DNA of 40,751 bases from contig CAIVTJ010000331.1 in assembly GCA_903908825.1 (NCBI GenBank), positions 1 through 40,751 of the forward strand, written 5' to 3'. This document shows, piece by piece, positions 17,010-24,180 of the stretch. The DNA is from an uncultured Pseudomonadota bacterium (GTDB lineage: Bacteria; Pseudomonadota; Gammaproteobacteria; Steroidobacterales; Steroidobacteraceae). The notes under the pieces are model-generated. The model was not told where the DNA came from. It worked only from the letters and a program-made list of their open reading frames with translations, and did no database searches. How positions within the stretch are numbered: position 1 is the stretch's first letter; each line of letters opens with the position of its first letter. The position numbers and the translations under genes were made by a program.

Positions 17010-17762
17010 ATGGCCCAAAACCACGTTTTGCAGTTCGCGCCGCGCCGCAAGCAGATCGATCAGCAGTCGGTCAGTGTCCTTGCTGCATTGGCTGCGCGCC
17101 TCGACTATGCGCCCCCCGAACGTCCGGGTGGCCTTGAGGCTTGTGTTGCGCATCTGTCCGGCGGTGCCCAACAGCTGGCTCAACTGCCCTTCGGTCAGCG
17201 TCGCCTGCTGACGCTGCGCGATAGCCTGTTTACAGCCTGCGGGCGAGAGCCGGAAATGCGTCGCCTGTGGCGTGAAACAGTGGCCGCGGCTTGCAACGCC
17301 GCGGTGCTTGCGCGCGTGCTGGGCTTGGATGAATCCTGCATCACGGCCGCTGCCTTGCTGCATCGCATCGGTGAAGTCTGGCTCACCGCCGCGCTGGCCG
17401 ATGCCGAGGCGCTGACGGGCGCGCGTCTGCGTGGCGCACCGCTGCGTGAGTTACTCAACGAACAGGGCCGCCATTTGTTGCCGCGCCTGGTGCGGGCTTG
17501 GGCTTTGGCGCCGGCTGTTTCGCAGCCGCTGCTGGCTTGGCGCGACTGCGGTGAAGATGCGCCGGCGGTCACGCCGCCCGGGCGTGCGGCCCGTGCGGTC
17601 TATCTGGCCTATCTGCTGGCCGCCGAACAACTCTATGCCGGCTACACCACGCCTGGTGTGGTCGAGGCTGCCGCCGAAGAACTGGGCGTACCTGTCACAG
17701 CACTCACTGCAGTGCGGGCCGAGTTCGGCCATGTCGATGAGCTGTTGTCGCGTCTGGTTTGA
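17010..17762 (+). CDS. HDOD-like signalling protein with degenerate HD motif
   Basis: This is a 250-residue soluble, helical, alanine/leucine-rich protein. The middle (LWRETVAAACNAAVLARVLG, then ALLHRIGEVWL near residue 115) has the pattern of an HDOD domain. The expected His-Asp pair is His118-Arg119, so phosphohydrolase activity is unlikely, as is usual for HDOD proteins, which act in signalling scaffolds. It carries no recognised second domain. A CRP-like dyad lies upstream and aguA follows 25 bases after. The family assignment is by pattern and remains moderate. Confidence 0.6.
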   Translation: MAQNHVLQFAPRRKQIDQQSVSVLAALAARLDYAPPERPGGLEACVAHLSGGAQQLAQLPFGQRRLLTLRDSLFTACGREPEMRRLWRETVAAACNAAVLARVLGLDESCITAAALLHRIGEVWLTAALADAEALTGARLRGAPLRELLNEQGRHLLPRLVRAWALAPAVSQPLLAWRDCGEDAPAVTPPGRAARAVYLAYLLAAEQLYAGYTTPGVVEAAAEELGVPVTALTAVRAEFGHVDELLSRLV

Positions 17763-17775
17763 CACGCAGCGCTGT

Positions 17776-17781
17776 TAACAT
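17776..17781 (+). promoter_or_regulatory. TAACAT, candidate -10 box of a leaderless aguA start
   Basis: TAACAT ends 6 bases before the aguA ATG, and no Shine-Dalgarno is visible. A perfect TTGACA lies at 17759-17764, but it is only 11 bases away, too close to serve as a normal -35 box. Confidence 0.35.
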
Positions 17782-17787
17782 GGGCGC

Positions 17788-18906
17788 ATGACGCGCCTCA
17801 TCAATTCGACTCCCGCGGCGGACGGCTATTGGATGCCGGCCGAATACGAACCCCATGCCGGCACCTGGATGCTCTGGCCCGAGCGCCGCGACAACTGGCG
17901 CTTGGGTGCGCAGCCAGCCCAGCGGGCCTTTGCTGCGGTAGCTACAGCCATTGCAGGCTTTGAGCCGGTCAGCGTTGGCGCTATAGCGAACCAATATGAA
18001 AGCGCCCGTGCGCTGCTGCCAGAGGCAGTACGCGTGGTTGAGATCAGCAGCAACGATGCGTGGATGCGCGATGTCGGCCCCACCTGCGTGGTCAATGCGG
18101 CCGGTGATGTGCGCGGCATCGATTGGCCGTTCAATGCCTGGGGCGGGCTCAACGGCGGCCTGTACTTCCCGTGGGATCAGGACGATCTGGTCGCGCGCAA
18201 AGTGTTGGAGATCGAAGCCTGCGATCGTTATCGCGCGCCGCTGATTCTGGAAGGTGGTTCTATCCATGTGGATGGTGAAGGCACGGTGCTGGTCACCGAA
18301 CAATGCCTGCTCAACCCCAATCGCAACCCGCACCTCAGCCGCGAAGATATCGAGACGCAACTGCGCGCTTACCTGGGCGTCAGCACCGTCATCTGGCTGG
18401 GTGAGGGCGTCATCAATGACGAAACCGATGGCCACATCGACAACCTGGCCTGCTTTGCGCGTCCCGGTGAGGTGTGCCTGACCTGGACCGACAACCGCCG
18501 TGACCCGCAGTGGCGCGTCTCTCAAGATGCCCTGGAGCGTTTGCTCGCAGCCCGCGATGCGCGGGGCCGGCGTTTAAAGGTGCACAAGCTGCCGCAGCCG
18601 CGCGCCTTGACCTTAAGTGCCGCTGAAGCGGCCGGTGTGCAGTCCCGCGACGGAGTGAAGGCCCGACAGGCCGGCGAGCGTCTGGCTGCGTCTTATGCCA
18701 ATTTTTATATCGCCAATGGCGGCGTGGTCATGCCGCTGCTGGATCAGCGCAGCGACTCCGCCGCTATGGCGGTGTTGCAGCGCGTGTTTGCCGATCGTCA
18801 GGTGGTTGGCGTGCCCGGCCGCGAGATCTTGCTGGGCGGCGGCAATATCCACTGCATCACGCAGCAGATCCCGGCGGTCCTGCGCCGCCGCAAGCCGCGG
18901 CTATAA
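17788..18906 (+). CDS. aguA: Agmatine deiminase (agmatine iminohydrolase)
   Basis: This 372-residue peptidylarginine-deiminase-fold enzyme hydrolyses agmatine to N-carbamoylputrescine and ammonia. Conserved pieces are the N-terminal [27 protein letters not shown], the [12 protein letters not shown] segment, the catalytic ETDGHIDN, and the nucleophile Cys356 in [13 protein letters not shown] near the C-terminus. It is cytoplasmic and extends the polyamine theme of the operon upstream. AguB (N-carbamoylputrescine amidohydrolase), often adjacent, is absent here. The stop overlaps the convergent TPR gene by six bases. Confidence 0.95.
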   Translation: MTRLINSTPAADGYWMPAEYEPHAGTWMLWPERRDNWRLGAQPAQRAFAAVATAIAGFEPVSVGAIANQYESARALLPEAVRVVEISSNDAWMRDVGPTCVVNAAGDVRGIDWPFNAWGGLNGGLYFPWDQDDLVARKVLEIEACDRYRAPLILEGGSIHVDGEGTVLVTEQCLLNPNRNPHLSREDIETQLRAYLGVSTVIWLGEGVINDETDGHIDNLACFARPGEVCLTWTDNRRDPQWRVSQDALERLLAARDARGRRLKVHKLPQPRALTLSAAEAAGVQSRDGVKARQAGERLAASYANFYIANGGVVMPLLDQRSDSAAMAVLQRVFADRQVVGVPGREILLGGGNIHCITQQIPAVLRRRKPRL

Positions 18907-19647
18907 GGTGCCTAGCTGCTGGGTGGCTTTGGCCAGCCAGTCAGCTTGAGTGCGACGGTAGTGCTGCGGACCGTTTTGGGCGCGGTCCAGCAGTTCGCGC
19001 AGCACCGTTTTAGCGGTTTCAGATTCACCCGTCCGGCTCAGCAACTGCGCATAACGCACGGTGGCCTCGGCACCCGGGTAATAGCCGGCCAAAACCTTAA
19101 ATTCCGCCAGTGCGCGTGCGTCGTCGCCCTCTGCCTCCAGGGCGCGCGCATACAGCAGGTGTCCTTCGGGTGATTTGAACTGCGGGTTGTGTTCGATCAG
19201 CAGGTCTAGCGTGATGCGCGCTGCTAGCGCCTGACCGGCTTCGAACTGCGCCCGTGCCAGCGTCAGCAGCAGACCGGCGTCGTGCTCATACAGGCCGCGC
19301 AGCGCCTGCTGGCAGACTTCGATGGCCTTGGCGGCCTGCCCCTGGCGGATCAACTCGTCGGCATAGCGTTGCTGACTGTCGACGTTGCCGGTCATGCGAG
19401 CAGCGCCTTCATAGCGGCGCAGGTTGGCCTCGGGGTCCAAAGCCTTTTTGACACCGCTGACCGTGCGCTGCGTGGTTCGACTGCGCAGCAGGTCAGGGAT
19501 GAGTTCGGCCACCACATAGGCGATGACACCGGCCATAGACAACAGGGCCAGCACCCAGATCCAGATCTGGTTGCGACCGGTCTTGATGCAGTGGACGATG
19601 AGTGCGGCCTGGAAGACCAGCGACAGGACGACGAACAGGGATGGCAT
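18901..19647 (-). CDS. Membrane-anchored TPR protein
   Basis: This 248-residue protein has two hydrophobic N-terminal segments (about residues 3-20 and 27-50) resembling the PLDc_N/short membrane hairpin type. A basic linker follows, then a helical region of tetratricopeptide-like repeats from about residue 85 to the end (AEALIRQ-, [19 protein letters not shown]- and [11 protein letters not shown]-type helices). It probably assembles proteins at the inner membrane, but no partner is indicated. It is divergent from the PlpD-like gene with only 22 bases between start codons, so the two may be co-regulated. A GAAGGA lies 11 bases before the ATG, a little far for an efficient ribosome site. Confidence 0.75.
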   Translation of the reverse strand: MPSLFVVLSLVFQAALIVHCIKTGRNQIWIWVLALLSMAGVIAYVVAELIPDLLRSRTTQRTVSGVKKALDPEANLRRYEGAARMTGNVDSQQRYADELIRQGQAAKAIEVCQQALRGLYEHDAGLLLTLARAQFEAGQALAARITLDLLIEHNPQFKSPEGHLLYARALEAEGDDARALAEFKVLAGYYPGAEATVRYAQLLSRTGESETAKTVLRELLDRAQNGPQHYRRTQADWLAKATQQLGTL

Positions 19648-19669
19648 GGGCTCAAGTATCCTTCACCGC
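19648..19669. promoter_or_regulatory. 22-base divergent promoter with overlapping, symmetrically placed -10 boxes
   Basis: On the plus strand TATCCT (19657-19662) ends 7 bases before the ATG of the patatin gene. On the minus strand GATACT (19660-19655) ends 7 bases before the ATG of the TPR gene. The two boxes overlap inside a near-palindrome. Both mRNAs would start at or next to their start codons. No consensus -35 is seen on either side, so each would have to lie inside the opposite coding region. Confidence 0.4.
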
Positions 19670-21898
19670 ATGCGTATCGCGCCATGGTTTCTGTGGGTCT
19701 GCTGCGGCTTGGGCGCGGCGCAGGTCGCCGCTGCCGAGCCGGGCCCTGTGGCGCCGCCCGAGCGCCCGCGCATCGGCCTGGTGTTGTCGGGGGGCGGAGC
19801 CCGGGGCGCAGCGCATATCGGTGTGCTCAAAGTACTCGACGAACTACACGTGCCGGTCGATGCAATAGTCGGCACCAGCATGGGCGCTGTGGTCGGCGGG
19901 CTCTATGCCAGTGGCTTAAGCGGCACCCAGATTGAGGCCGCTTTAACCGGCGTCGATTGGCAGGATGCTTTCCGTGACCGGCCGGCCCGACGGGATCTGA
20001 GTTTCCGGCGCAAGCGTGAGGACCAGGACTTTCTGGTGCAACTGCCGCTGGGCATCAAGAAGGGCTTTTTCGTGCTGCCCCGCGGCCTCATTCAAGGTCA
20101 GAAGCTGGGCCGCTTGCTGCGTGAGTTGACCCGGCCGGTGGCGCTGGTGCAAGACTTCGACCGTCTGCCTGTGGCGTTCCGCGCCGTGGCCACCGATCTG
20201 GAGAGCGGGGAGGCGGTGGTCATGGGCGATGGTGATCTGGCGACGGCGATCCGCGCCAGTTTGTCTGCGCCAGGCCTGTTTGCACCGGTCGAGCGCGACG
20301 GACGTTTGCTGGTCGATGGGGGTCTGACCGAGAACCTACCTGTAGACGTTGCGCGGGCCCTGCACGTCGATGTGTTGATCGTCGTCGATGTCACCTTCCC
20401 CTTGTCTGACCGCGAAGCCTTAGATTCGGTGACGCGCATCTCCAATCAGATGCTAGCCATCCTCGTGCGTAAAGACAGCGCGCGGCAACGGTCTTTGCTG
20501 ACAGAGCGCGATGTGCAGATTGCCCCGACGCTGGGTGACAGCTCGACTTTTGATTTCTCGCGGCTGCAGGCCTCGATGGCCCTGGGTGAGCAAGCTACGC
20601 GCGCGGCGCTCACGCAGTTATCAGCCTTGGCGCTGTCGCCGCAGGACTATCAGCAGTACTTGCACGCCCGTGCCGATCGCGGCAGCACAGTCGTTCCGCA
20701 GATCGACTTCGTGCGCACCGAGCGCGGCTCAGAAGCGCGCGCTGCCGCAGTCGATGCCTTTTTTGGTGATCTGGCCGGACAGCCGCTCAATGCGCCCTTG
20801 CTGTCCAGCCGCATCAACGAGTACTACGGCCAGGGTACGCTCGAGTCACTCGATTACCAGTTGCTGCTGAGCGGCAGCGGCGATCAAACCGGCCTGGTCT
20901 TTAAAACGCGGCCCAACAGCTGGGGGCCTGATTACGTGCGCTTTGGTCTGGGTTTGCAGGACGACTTCTCGGGCAATTCCAGCTTTGATGCGACGGCCCG
21001 ACTGGTGATGACCGAGCTCAACCGCAACGGCGCCGAGTGGCAGTCCGAGTTGCGGGTCGGCACCAACCCGCGTTTGACCACCGAACTGTTTCTGCCCCTG
21101 AGTGCGCGACAGCAATATTTTGTGGCGCCGCATGCCAGCTTTGAGGTCAAGAACCTGCCGCAGATCGTCGCTGAAGAGCAGGTCGGGGCTTTGCGTGTGC
21201 ACAGTCTGCGCTACGGGCTCGATGGCGGGCGACAGTTTGGGAATACATCTGAATTGCGCGTGGGCATCGATCGTGAGACCGGCAGTACGCGCGTGCGATT
21301 AGGGCGTGTTGACCAGGCCCGCACCGATTTCAGCACCCGCGAATACTTCACGCGCTTTACCTACGACACCATCGACAAGGCCGCCTTTCCGGGCAAGGGC
21401 GACGTGCTGAGTCTGGAGTGGCGGGGCGAGATGCAGGACGCTGCACCCGATGCGCCGTCCGATTCGCTGCGCCTGGATTGGCGCATGGCGCGCAGCGAAG
21501 GGCGCAATACGCTGGTGTGGTGGACCTCGGCGGGCAGCTATCGCTTGCCGCAGCGTACCGAGCCGCGCAGCTATTTTAATCTGGGTGGGTTCTTGAACTT
21601 GTCGGGACTGACGCCTGATGCGCTCAGCGCGCCGCACTATGCCATCTCGCGGCTGATCTACTATCGCAAGGTCGGCTTTGGCGGTGAGGGGTTTTTGAAC
21701 GTCCCGCTCTACCTGGGTGCTTCGCTAGAGGCCGGTAACGCCTGGATGGATCGCAGCCAGATGAGCTTTGCGTCGGCGCGCAAAGATGCCAGTGTGTTTT
21801 TTGGCGCCGACACGTTTTTAGGTCCGGCCTATATCGCGGCCGGCTATGACGACCGCGGCCGCAGCGCGTTTTATCTGTTCTTAGGCCGCGGCTTTTAG
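19670..21898 (+). CDS. plpD: PlpD-like patatin phospholipase with outer-membrane beta-barrel (type Vd secretion)
   Basis: This protein has 742 residues from ATG 19670, the start of a Sec signal peptide (MRIAPWFLWVCCGLGAAQVAAA). The open frame extends upstream without recognisable sequence. The patatin domain has the oxyanion GGGARG, the nucleophile Ser70 in GTSMG and the dyad Asp216 in DGG. After it comes a POTRA-like segment (NAPLLSSRINEYYGQGTLES, near 375-410) and then a long beta-rich region ending in phenylalanine (YLFLGRGF), as expected of an Omp85-type barrel. This order and length match PlpD of Pseudomonas, whose barrel exports the lipase in a type Vd system. Substrate and release of the passenger are not readable. 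Confidence 0.9.
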   Translation: MRIAPWFLWVCCGLGAAQVAAAEPGPVAPPERPRIGLVLSGGGARGAAHIGVLKVLDELHVPVDAIVGTSMGAVVGGLYASGLSGTQIEAALTGVDWQDAFRDRPARRDLSFRRKREDQDFLVQLPLGIKKGFFVLPRGLIQGQKLGRLLRELTRPVALVQDFDRLPVAFRAVATDLESGEAVVMGDGDLATAIRASLSAPGLFAPVERDGRLLVDGGLTENLPVDVARALHVDVLIVVDVTFPLSDREALDSVTRISNQMLAILVRKDSARQRSLLTERDVQIAPTLGDSSTFDFSRLQASMALGEQATRAALTQLSALALSPQDYQQYLHARADRGSTVVPQIDFVRTERGSEARAAAVDAFFGDLAGQPLNAPLLSSRINEYYGQGTLESLDYQLLLSGSGDQTGLVFKTRPNSWGPDYVRFGLGLQDDFSGNSSFDATARLVMTELNRNGAEWQSELRVGTNPRLTTELFLPLSARQQYFVAPHASFEVKNLPQIVAEEQVGALRVHSLRYGLDGGRQFGNTSELRVGIDRETGSTRVRLGRVDQARTDFSTREYFTRFTYDTIDKAAFPGKGDVLSLEWRGEMQDAAPDAPSDSLRLDWRMARSEGRNTLVWWTSAGSYRLPQRTEPRSYFNLGGFLNLSGLTPDALSAPHYAISRLIYYRKVGFGGEGFLNVPLYLGASLEAGNAWMDRSQMSFASARKDASVFFGADTFLGPAYIAAGYDDRGRSAFYLFLGRGF

Positions 21899-22173
21899 CC
21901 GGCTGGCGTGAGGCTGCGGCTGACGGTCAGGTTTTCGACTTTGGTAAACACCAGCGCCGGGCTGTCGGTAGCACGCGAATAGTCGTGCTTGCGGCTCATG
22001 TCAGCCATGGCGGCATCACGTTCGGCGGCTGTTGCGTACCAGTGCATGCGGTTCCAATCCGGCCCCAGCAGGCGGATGAACGGATCGTTGGGACGCAGGC
22101 TGACGCGCACGCCATAGCCCTGCGAGGGCGGCGTGAGCGGGCGGTTGAGGTTGTGTGCAGACTGTATTGCCAT
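21895..22173 (-). CDS. Small unknown protein
   Basis: This 92-residue protein is not recognised. It has no signal peptide or membrane span, and the middle part is rich in charged and aromatic residues (GPDWNRMHWYATAAERD). It is convergent with the plpD-like gene, overlapping its stop by 4 bases. TATCAT (minus strand, 22185-22180) ends 6 bases before the ATG with no Shine-Dalgarno, like several other genes here, which supports the start. The tidy fit between neighbours and the ordinary codon use support a real gene. Confidence 0.6.
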   Translation of the reverse strand: MAIQSAHNLNRPLTPPSQGYGVRVSLRPNDPFIRLLGPDWNRMHWYATAAERDAAMADMSRKHDYSRATDSPALVFTKVENLTVSRSLTPAG

Positions 22174-22179
22174 GACTGC

Positions 22180-22185
22180 ATGATA
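22180..22185 (-). promoter_or_regulatory. TATCAT, candidate -10 box of a leaderless start
   Basis: On the minus strand TATCAT matches TATAAT at five of six bases and ends 6 bases before the ATG at 22173. No Shine-Dalgarno or -35 box is visible. Confidence 0.4.
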
Positions 22186-22208
22186 CCGCCGTCGCCTTGA
22201 AAAGGGAT

Positions 22209-22230
22209 CGGCAAAGCCTCACCTTTGCCG
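22209..22230 (+). promoter_or_regulatory. Perfect hairpin abutting the msrA start codon
   Basis: CGGCAAAG (22209-22216) and CTTTGCCG (22223-22230) pair perfectly over 8 bp around a CCTCAC loop, ending one base before the msrA ATG. A ribosome-site-like AAAGGGA lies at 22201-22207, too far from the ATG in linear sequence but brought next to it if the hairpin folds. It may alternatively be a DNA operator. Confidence 0.5.
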
Positions 22231-22231
22231 C

Positions 22232-22873
22232 ATGTCACTCTTCAGCCGTCCCAGCACTTTGCCCGACCCGGCGCGCGCCTTGCCCGACCGGCCCCATCCC
22301 ATCGCCATACCGGCCGCCCATGCGGTCAACGGCCGCCCCTTGGTGCCGCCGTTTGCGCCCGGCTTGCAGCAGGTCGTATTTGGCATGGGCTGCTTCTGGG
22401 GCGCTGAACGCTTGTTCTGGCGCTTGCCGGGGGTGTACAGCACCGCCGTGGGCTATGCCGGCGGCTATACGGCGCATGCCAGCTATGAAGACGTGTGCTC
22501 GGGCCGCACCGGGCATGCCGAGGTGGTGCTGGTGGTGTTCGACCCCGCGCTGATCAGCCTCGAGCAACTGCTAAAGGTGTTCTGGGAGTCACACGACCCC
22601 ACCCAGGGCATGCGTCAGGGCAACGATGTCGGTACCCAGTACCGCTCGGTCATCTACACCGCCGATGCTGCGCAGCAAGCGGCCGCCGAGGCCAGTCGTG
22701 CGGCGTATCAGCAAGCCTTAACCGCGGCGCATCGCGCGGCCATCACCACCGAGATCATCCCCGCGCCGGTGTTCTATTACGCCGAGGGCTATCACCAGCA
22801 GTACCTGCACAAGAACCCCAATGGGTATTGCGGCATTGGCGGGTGCGGGGTGACGTTCAAGATGGCGGAGTAG
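22232..22873 (+). CDS. msrA: Peptide methionine-S-sulfoxide reductase MsrA
   Basis: This 213-residue enzyme reduces methionine-S-sulfoxide in proteins, using thioredoxin. The catalytic Cys54 lies in [13 protein letters not shown], followed by VGYAGG and the conserved TGHAEVV, and by QYRSVIY and EGYHQQYL. The start is well supported: MSLFSRPS and the following ALPDRPHPI and HAVNGRPL align with the N-terminus of E. coli-type MsrA. Resolving cysteine(s) lie near the C-terminus (GGCGVTF). It stands alone between a divergent small gene and the mazEF operon. The hairpin just before the ATG may affect translation. Confidence 0.95.
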   Translation: MSLFSRPSTLPDPARALPDRPHPIAIPAAHAVNGRPLVPPFAPGLQQVVFGMGCFWGAERLFWRLPGVYSTAVGYAGGYTAHASYEDVCSGRTGHAEVVLVVFDPALISLEQLLKVFWESHDPTQGMRQGNDVGTQYRSVIYTADAAQQAAAEASRAAYQQALTAAHRAAITTEIIPAPVFYYAEGYHQQYLHKNPNGYCGIGGCGVTFKMAE

Positions 22874-22903
22874 CTGCGGGGGTAACGTCTGCAAACAGCT
22901 AAA

Positions 22904-22931
22904 TTGACTTCGGTTCCTTGATGTATAAACT
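22904..22931 (+). promoter_or_regulatory. mazEF promoter
   Basis: TTGACT (22904-22909) matches the -35 consensus at five of six bases, and TAAACT (22926-22931) is a four-of-six -10 box with 16-base spacing. The -10 box lies inside the operator palindrome at 22921-22942. Confidence 0.6.
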
Positions 22932-22942
22932 AGTCTATACAT
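22921..22942. promoter_or_regulatory. Operator palindrome of mazEF
   Basis: The 22-base stretch reading ATGTATA-AACTAGTC-TATACAT is identical to its reverse complement at 20 of 22 positions, with one mismatched pair. It covers the -10 box and start region, the usual place for autorepression by the AbrB-type antitoxin alone or with the toxin. Confidence 0.75.
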
Positions 22943-22949
22943 AGGAGGT
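22943..22949 (+). promoter_or_regulatory. Strong Shine-Dalgarno of mazE
   Basis: AGGAGGT ends 5 bases before the mazE ATG. It is the most complete ribosome site in the window and contrasts with the neighbouring genes. Confidence 0.7.
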
Positions 22950-22954
22950 CAATC

Positions 22955-23209
22955 ATGGCAAAGCGTGCAATGTTGACGGTGCAGCAATGGGGCAACAGCC
23001 TGGCGGTGCGCATTCCTGCCGCGGTGGCCCGTTCGGCGCGGTTCAGCCTCGGACAACCCGTAGAGGTGTCTGCTGAAGATGAGCACATACTCGTCAGGCC
23101 CTTGGGCGAGCCCAAACTGACGCTGGCTCAGAAGCTCGCGGCGTTTCAGCCGGAGTTGCACGGCGGTGAGGCCATGGTCACCCGCCCAGTCGGTAGCGAG
23201 GTGCTGTAG
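22955..23209 (+). CDS. mazE: MazE-type antitoxin (AbrB/SpoVT fold)
   Basis: This 84-residue protein carries the swapped-hairpin DNA-binding pattern of MazE: VQQWGNSLAVRIPAAVA at residues 9-25, then FSLGQPVEVSAEDEHILVRP. The C-terminal tail (about 50-84) should be flexible and wrap the toxin. It would neutralise MazF and repress its own promoter through the palindrome just upstream. The stop shares one base with the GTG of mazF, so production is coupled. Confidence 0.9.
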   Translation: MAKRAMLTVQQWGNSLAVRIPAAVARSARFSLGQPVEVSAEDEHILVRPLGEPKLTLAQKLAAFQPELHGGEAMVTRPVGSEVL

Positions 23210-23574
23210 TGGCTCCCCGGAAGTCCTGGTGCCCCGACCGTCGCGACATGATCTGGATAGATTGCAATCCGCAGGCGGGTCGCGAAATGAAGGATGTTCA
23301 CCCTCTGGTCGTGCTGTCGCCGCGAGATTTCAACGAACGGACCGGAATTGTGATCGGCTTGCCGATGACTACTGCCGCTTACAACGAGACCAATCCGTTT
23401 GCCGTTAAATTTGCCGGCCGCAAAGGCGCGGCCAGTTTCATCCTGAGCCATCAACCCAAGTCATTTGATTGGCGAGCGAGAAAGGCAAAACCGCATCCCT
23501 TGCGCAAGGTTCCCGAGGACGCTTATGCGCGTGCCTGCGAGAGCCTGAATCAGATCATCTCGTTAATCAATTGA
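23209..23574 (+). CDS. mazF: MazF/PemK-type mRNA interferase toxin
   Basis: This 121-residue ribosome-independent endoribonuclease starts from GTG, overlapping the mazE stop by one base. DMIWIDCNPQAGREMKD near the N-terminus is the MazF beta1-loop-beta2 region, with the conserved basic residue, and HPLVVLSPRDFN follows. GIVIGLPMT supplies the catalytic-site threonine region, and PKSFDWRARKA the C-terminal sheet. The likely role is growth arrest under stress or plasmid-like maintenance. An internal ATG would remove the N-terminal strand and is unlikely. Confidence 0.9.
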   Translation: MAPRKSWCPDRRDMIWIDCNPQAGREMKDVHPLVVLSPRDFNERTGIVIGLPMTTAAYNETNPFAVKFAGRKGAASFILSHQPKSFDWRARKAKPHPLRKVPEDAYARACESLNQIISLIN

Positions 23575-23791
23575 CGGTGGCCTTGGATGCGGCCCCGCAC
23601 CACTGGTGTTGTATGCCTGGACCACAGTCCACGGCCTGGCTTCTTTGATGATCGATGGCAGCCTGAAGAAGATTCCACTGCCCGCCGACAAGCTGCCTGC
23701 GGTGGTGACCGACCTCACCGAGCGGCTGTTCGTCGCACTGGCCGGGGTTGGGCACCGGACGACAGGCTTAAACACCAGCCTGCTAACATAG
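23567..23791 (+). pseudogene. C-terminal remnant of a TetR-family regulator
   Basis: The frame open from 23567 to the stop at 23791 encodes a stump whose APLVLYAWTTVHGLASLMID and following helix (VVTDLTERLFVALAGV) match the end of TetR/AcrR regulators with a WHG-type ligand domain. The N-terminal DNA-binding half is missing and is not elsewhere in the window. Recognisable homology starts about 25 bases after the mazF stop, so the truncation point lies at the edge of the mazEF segment. A GTG at 23606 could in principle start a 61-residue peptide, but no ribosome site precedes it. Confidence 0.6.
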
Positions 23792-23819
23792 GCGGCCTCG
23801 ACCCCGGGAGTGCCGAACC

Positions 23820-24173
23820 ATGCTCAAAGCCCTACTGACATTTGTGATTGTGTGCTGCTTGCTAGTCGCGGGCTTTACCTGGGCGACGCTGAGCTTTTCT
23901 TATTCAGACGGCGAGCGCGCCGGCTACGTGCAAAAGCTCTCGCGCAAAGGCTGGCTGTGCAAGACCTGGGAAGGCGAGATGGCCATGGTCACATTGCCGG
24001 GCACGCTCACCGATAAATTTCAGTTCACGGCCGACAGCGCAGCTGTTGCGCAGCAGATCAACGATTCGGTGGGTAAGCGCGTGGCGCTGGAGTACAAACA
24101 GCACCGTTGGGTGCCGTTCTCCTGCTTCGGCGAGACCGAGTACTTTGTGACTTCGGTGCGCGTCGTCGAGTGA
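23820..24173 (+). CDS. Small membrane-anchored conserved hypothetical protein
   Basis: This 117-residue protein has one N-terminal hydrophobic segment (about residues 3-23), probably an uncleaved anchor, and a small soluble part with the motif YSDGERAGYVQKLSRKGWLC followed by KTWEGEMAMVT. I recall similar small proteins as widespread and uncharacterised in proteobacteria. GGGAG lies 9 bases upstream of the ATG. Cys50 and Cys100-type residues flank the soluble domain. No function can be assigned. Confidence 0.75.
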   Translation: MLKALLTFVIVCCLLVAGFTWATLSFSYSDGERAGYVQKLSRKGWLCKTWEGEMAMVTLPGTLTDKFQFTADSAAVAQQINDSVGKRVALEYKQHRWVPFSCFGETEYFVTSVRVVE

Positions 24174-24177
24174 CGAC
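24162..24177. terminator. Short hairpin between convergent genes
   Basis: GTCGTC (24162-24167) and GACGAC (24172-24177) form a 6-bp stem with a 4-base loop covering the stop of the small unknown gene, just before the end of the convergent esterase. There is no U-tract, so a terminator role is weakly supported. Confidence 0.25.
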
Positions 24178-24180
24178 CGC

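Noticed and set aside
17759-17764. Perfect TTGACA upstream of aguA as a -35 box
   Set aside because: Only 11 bases separate it from the TAACAT box and no -10-like sequence lies at the normal 16-18 base spacing.
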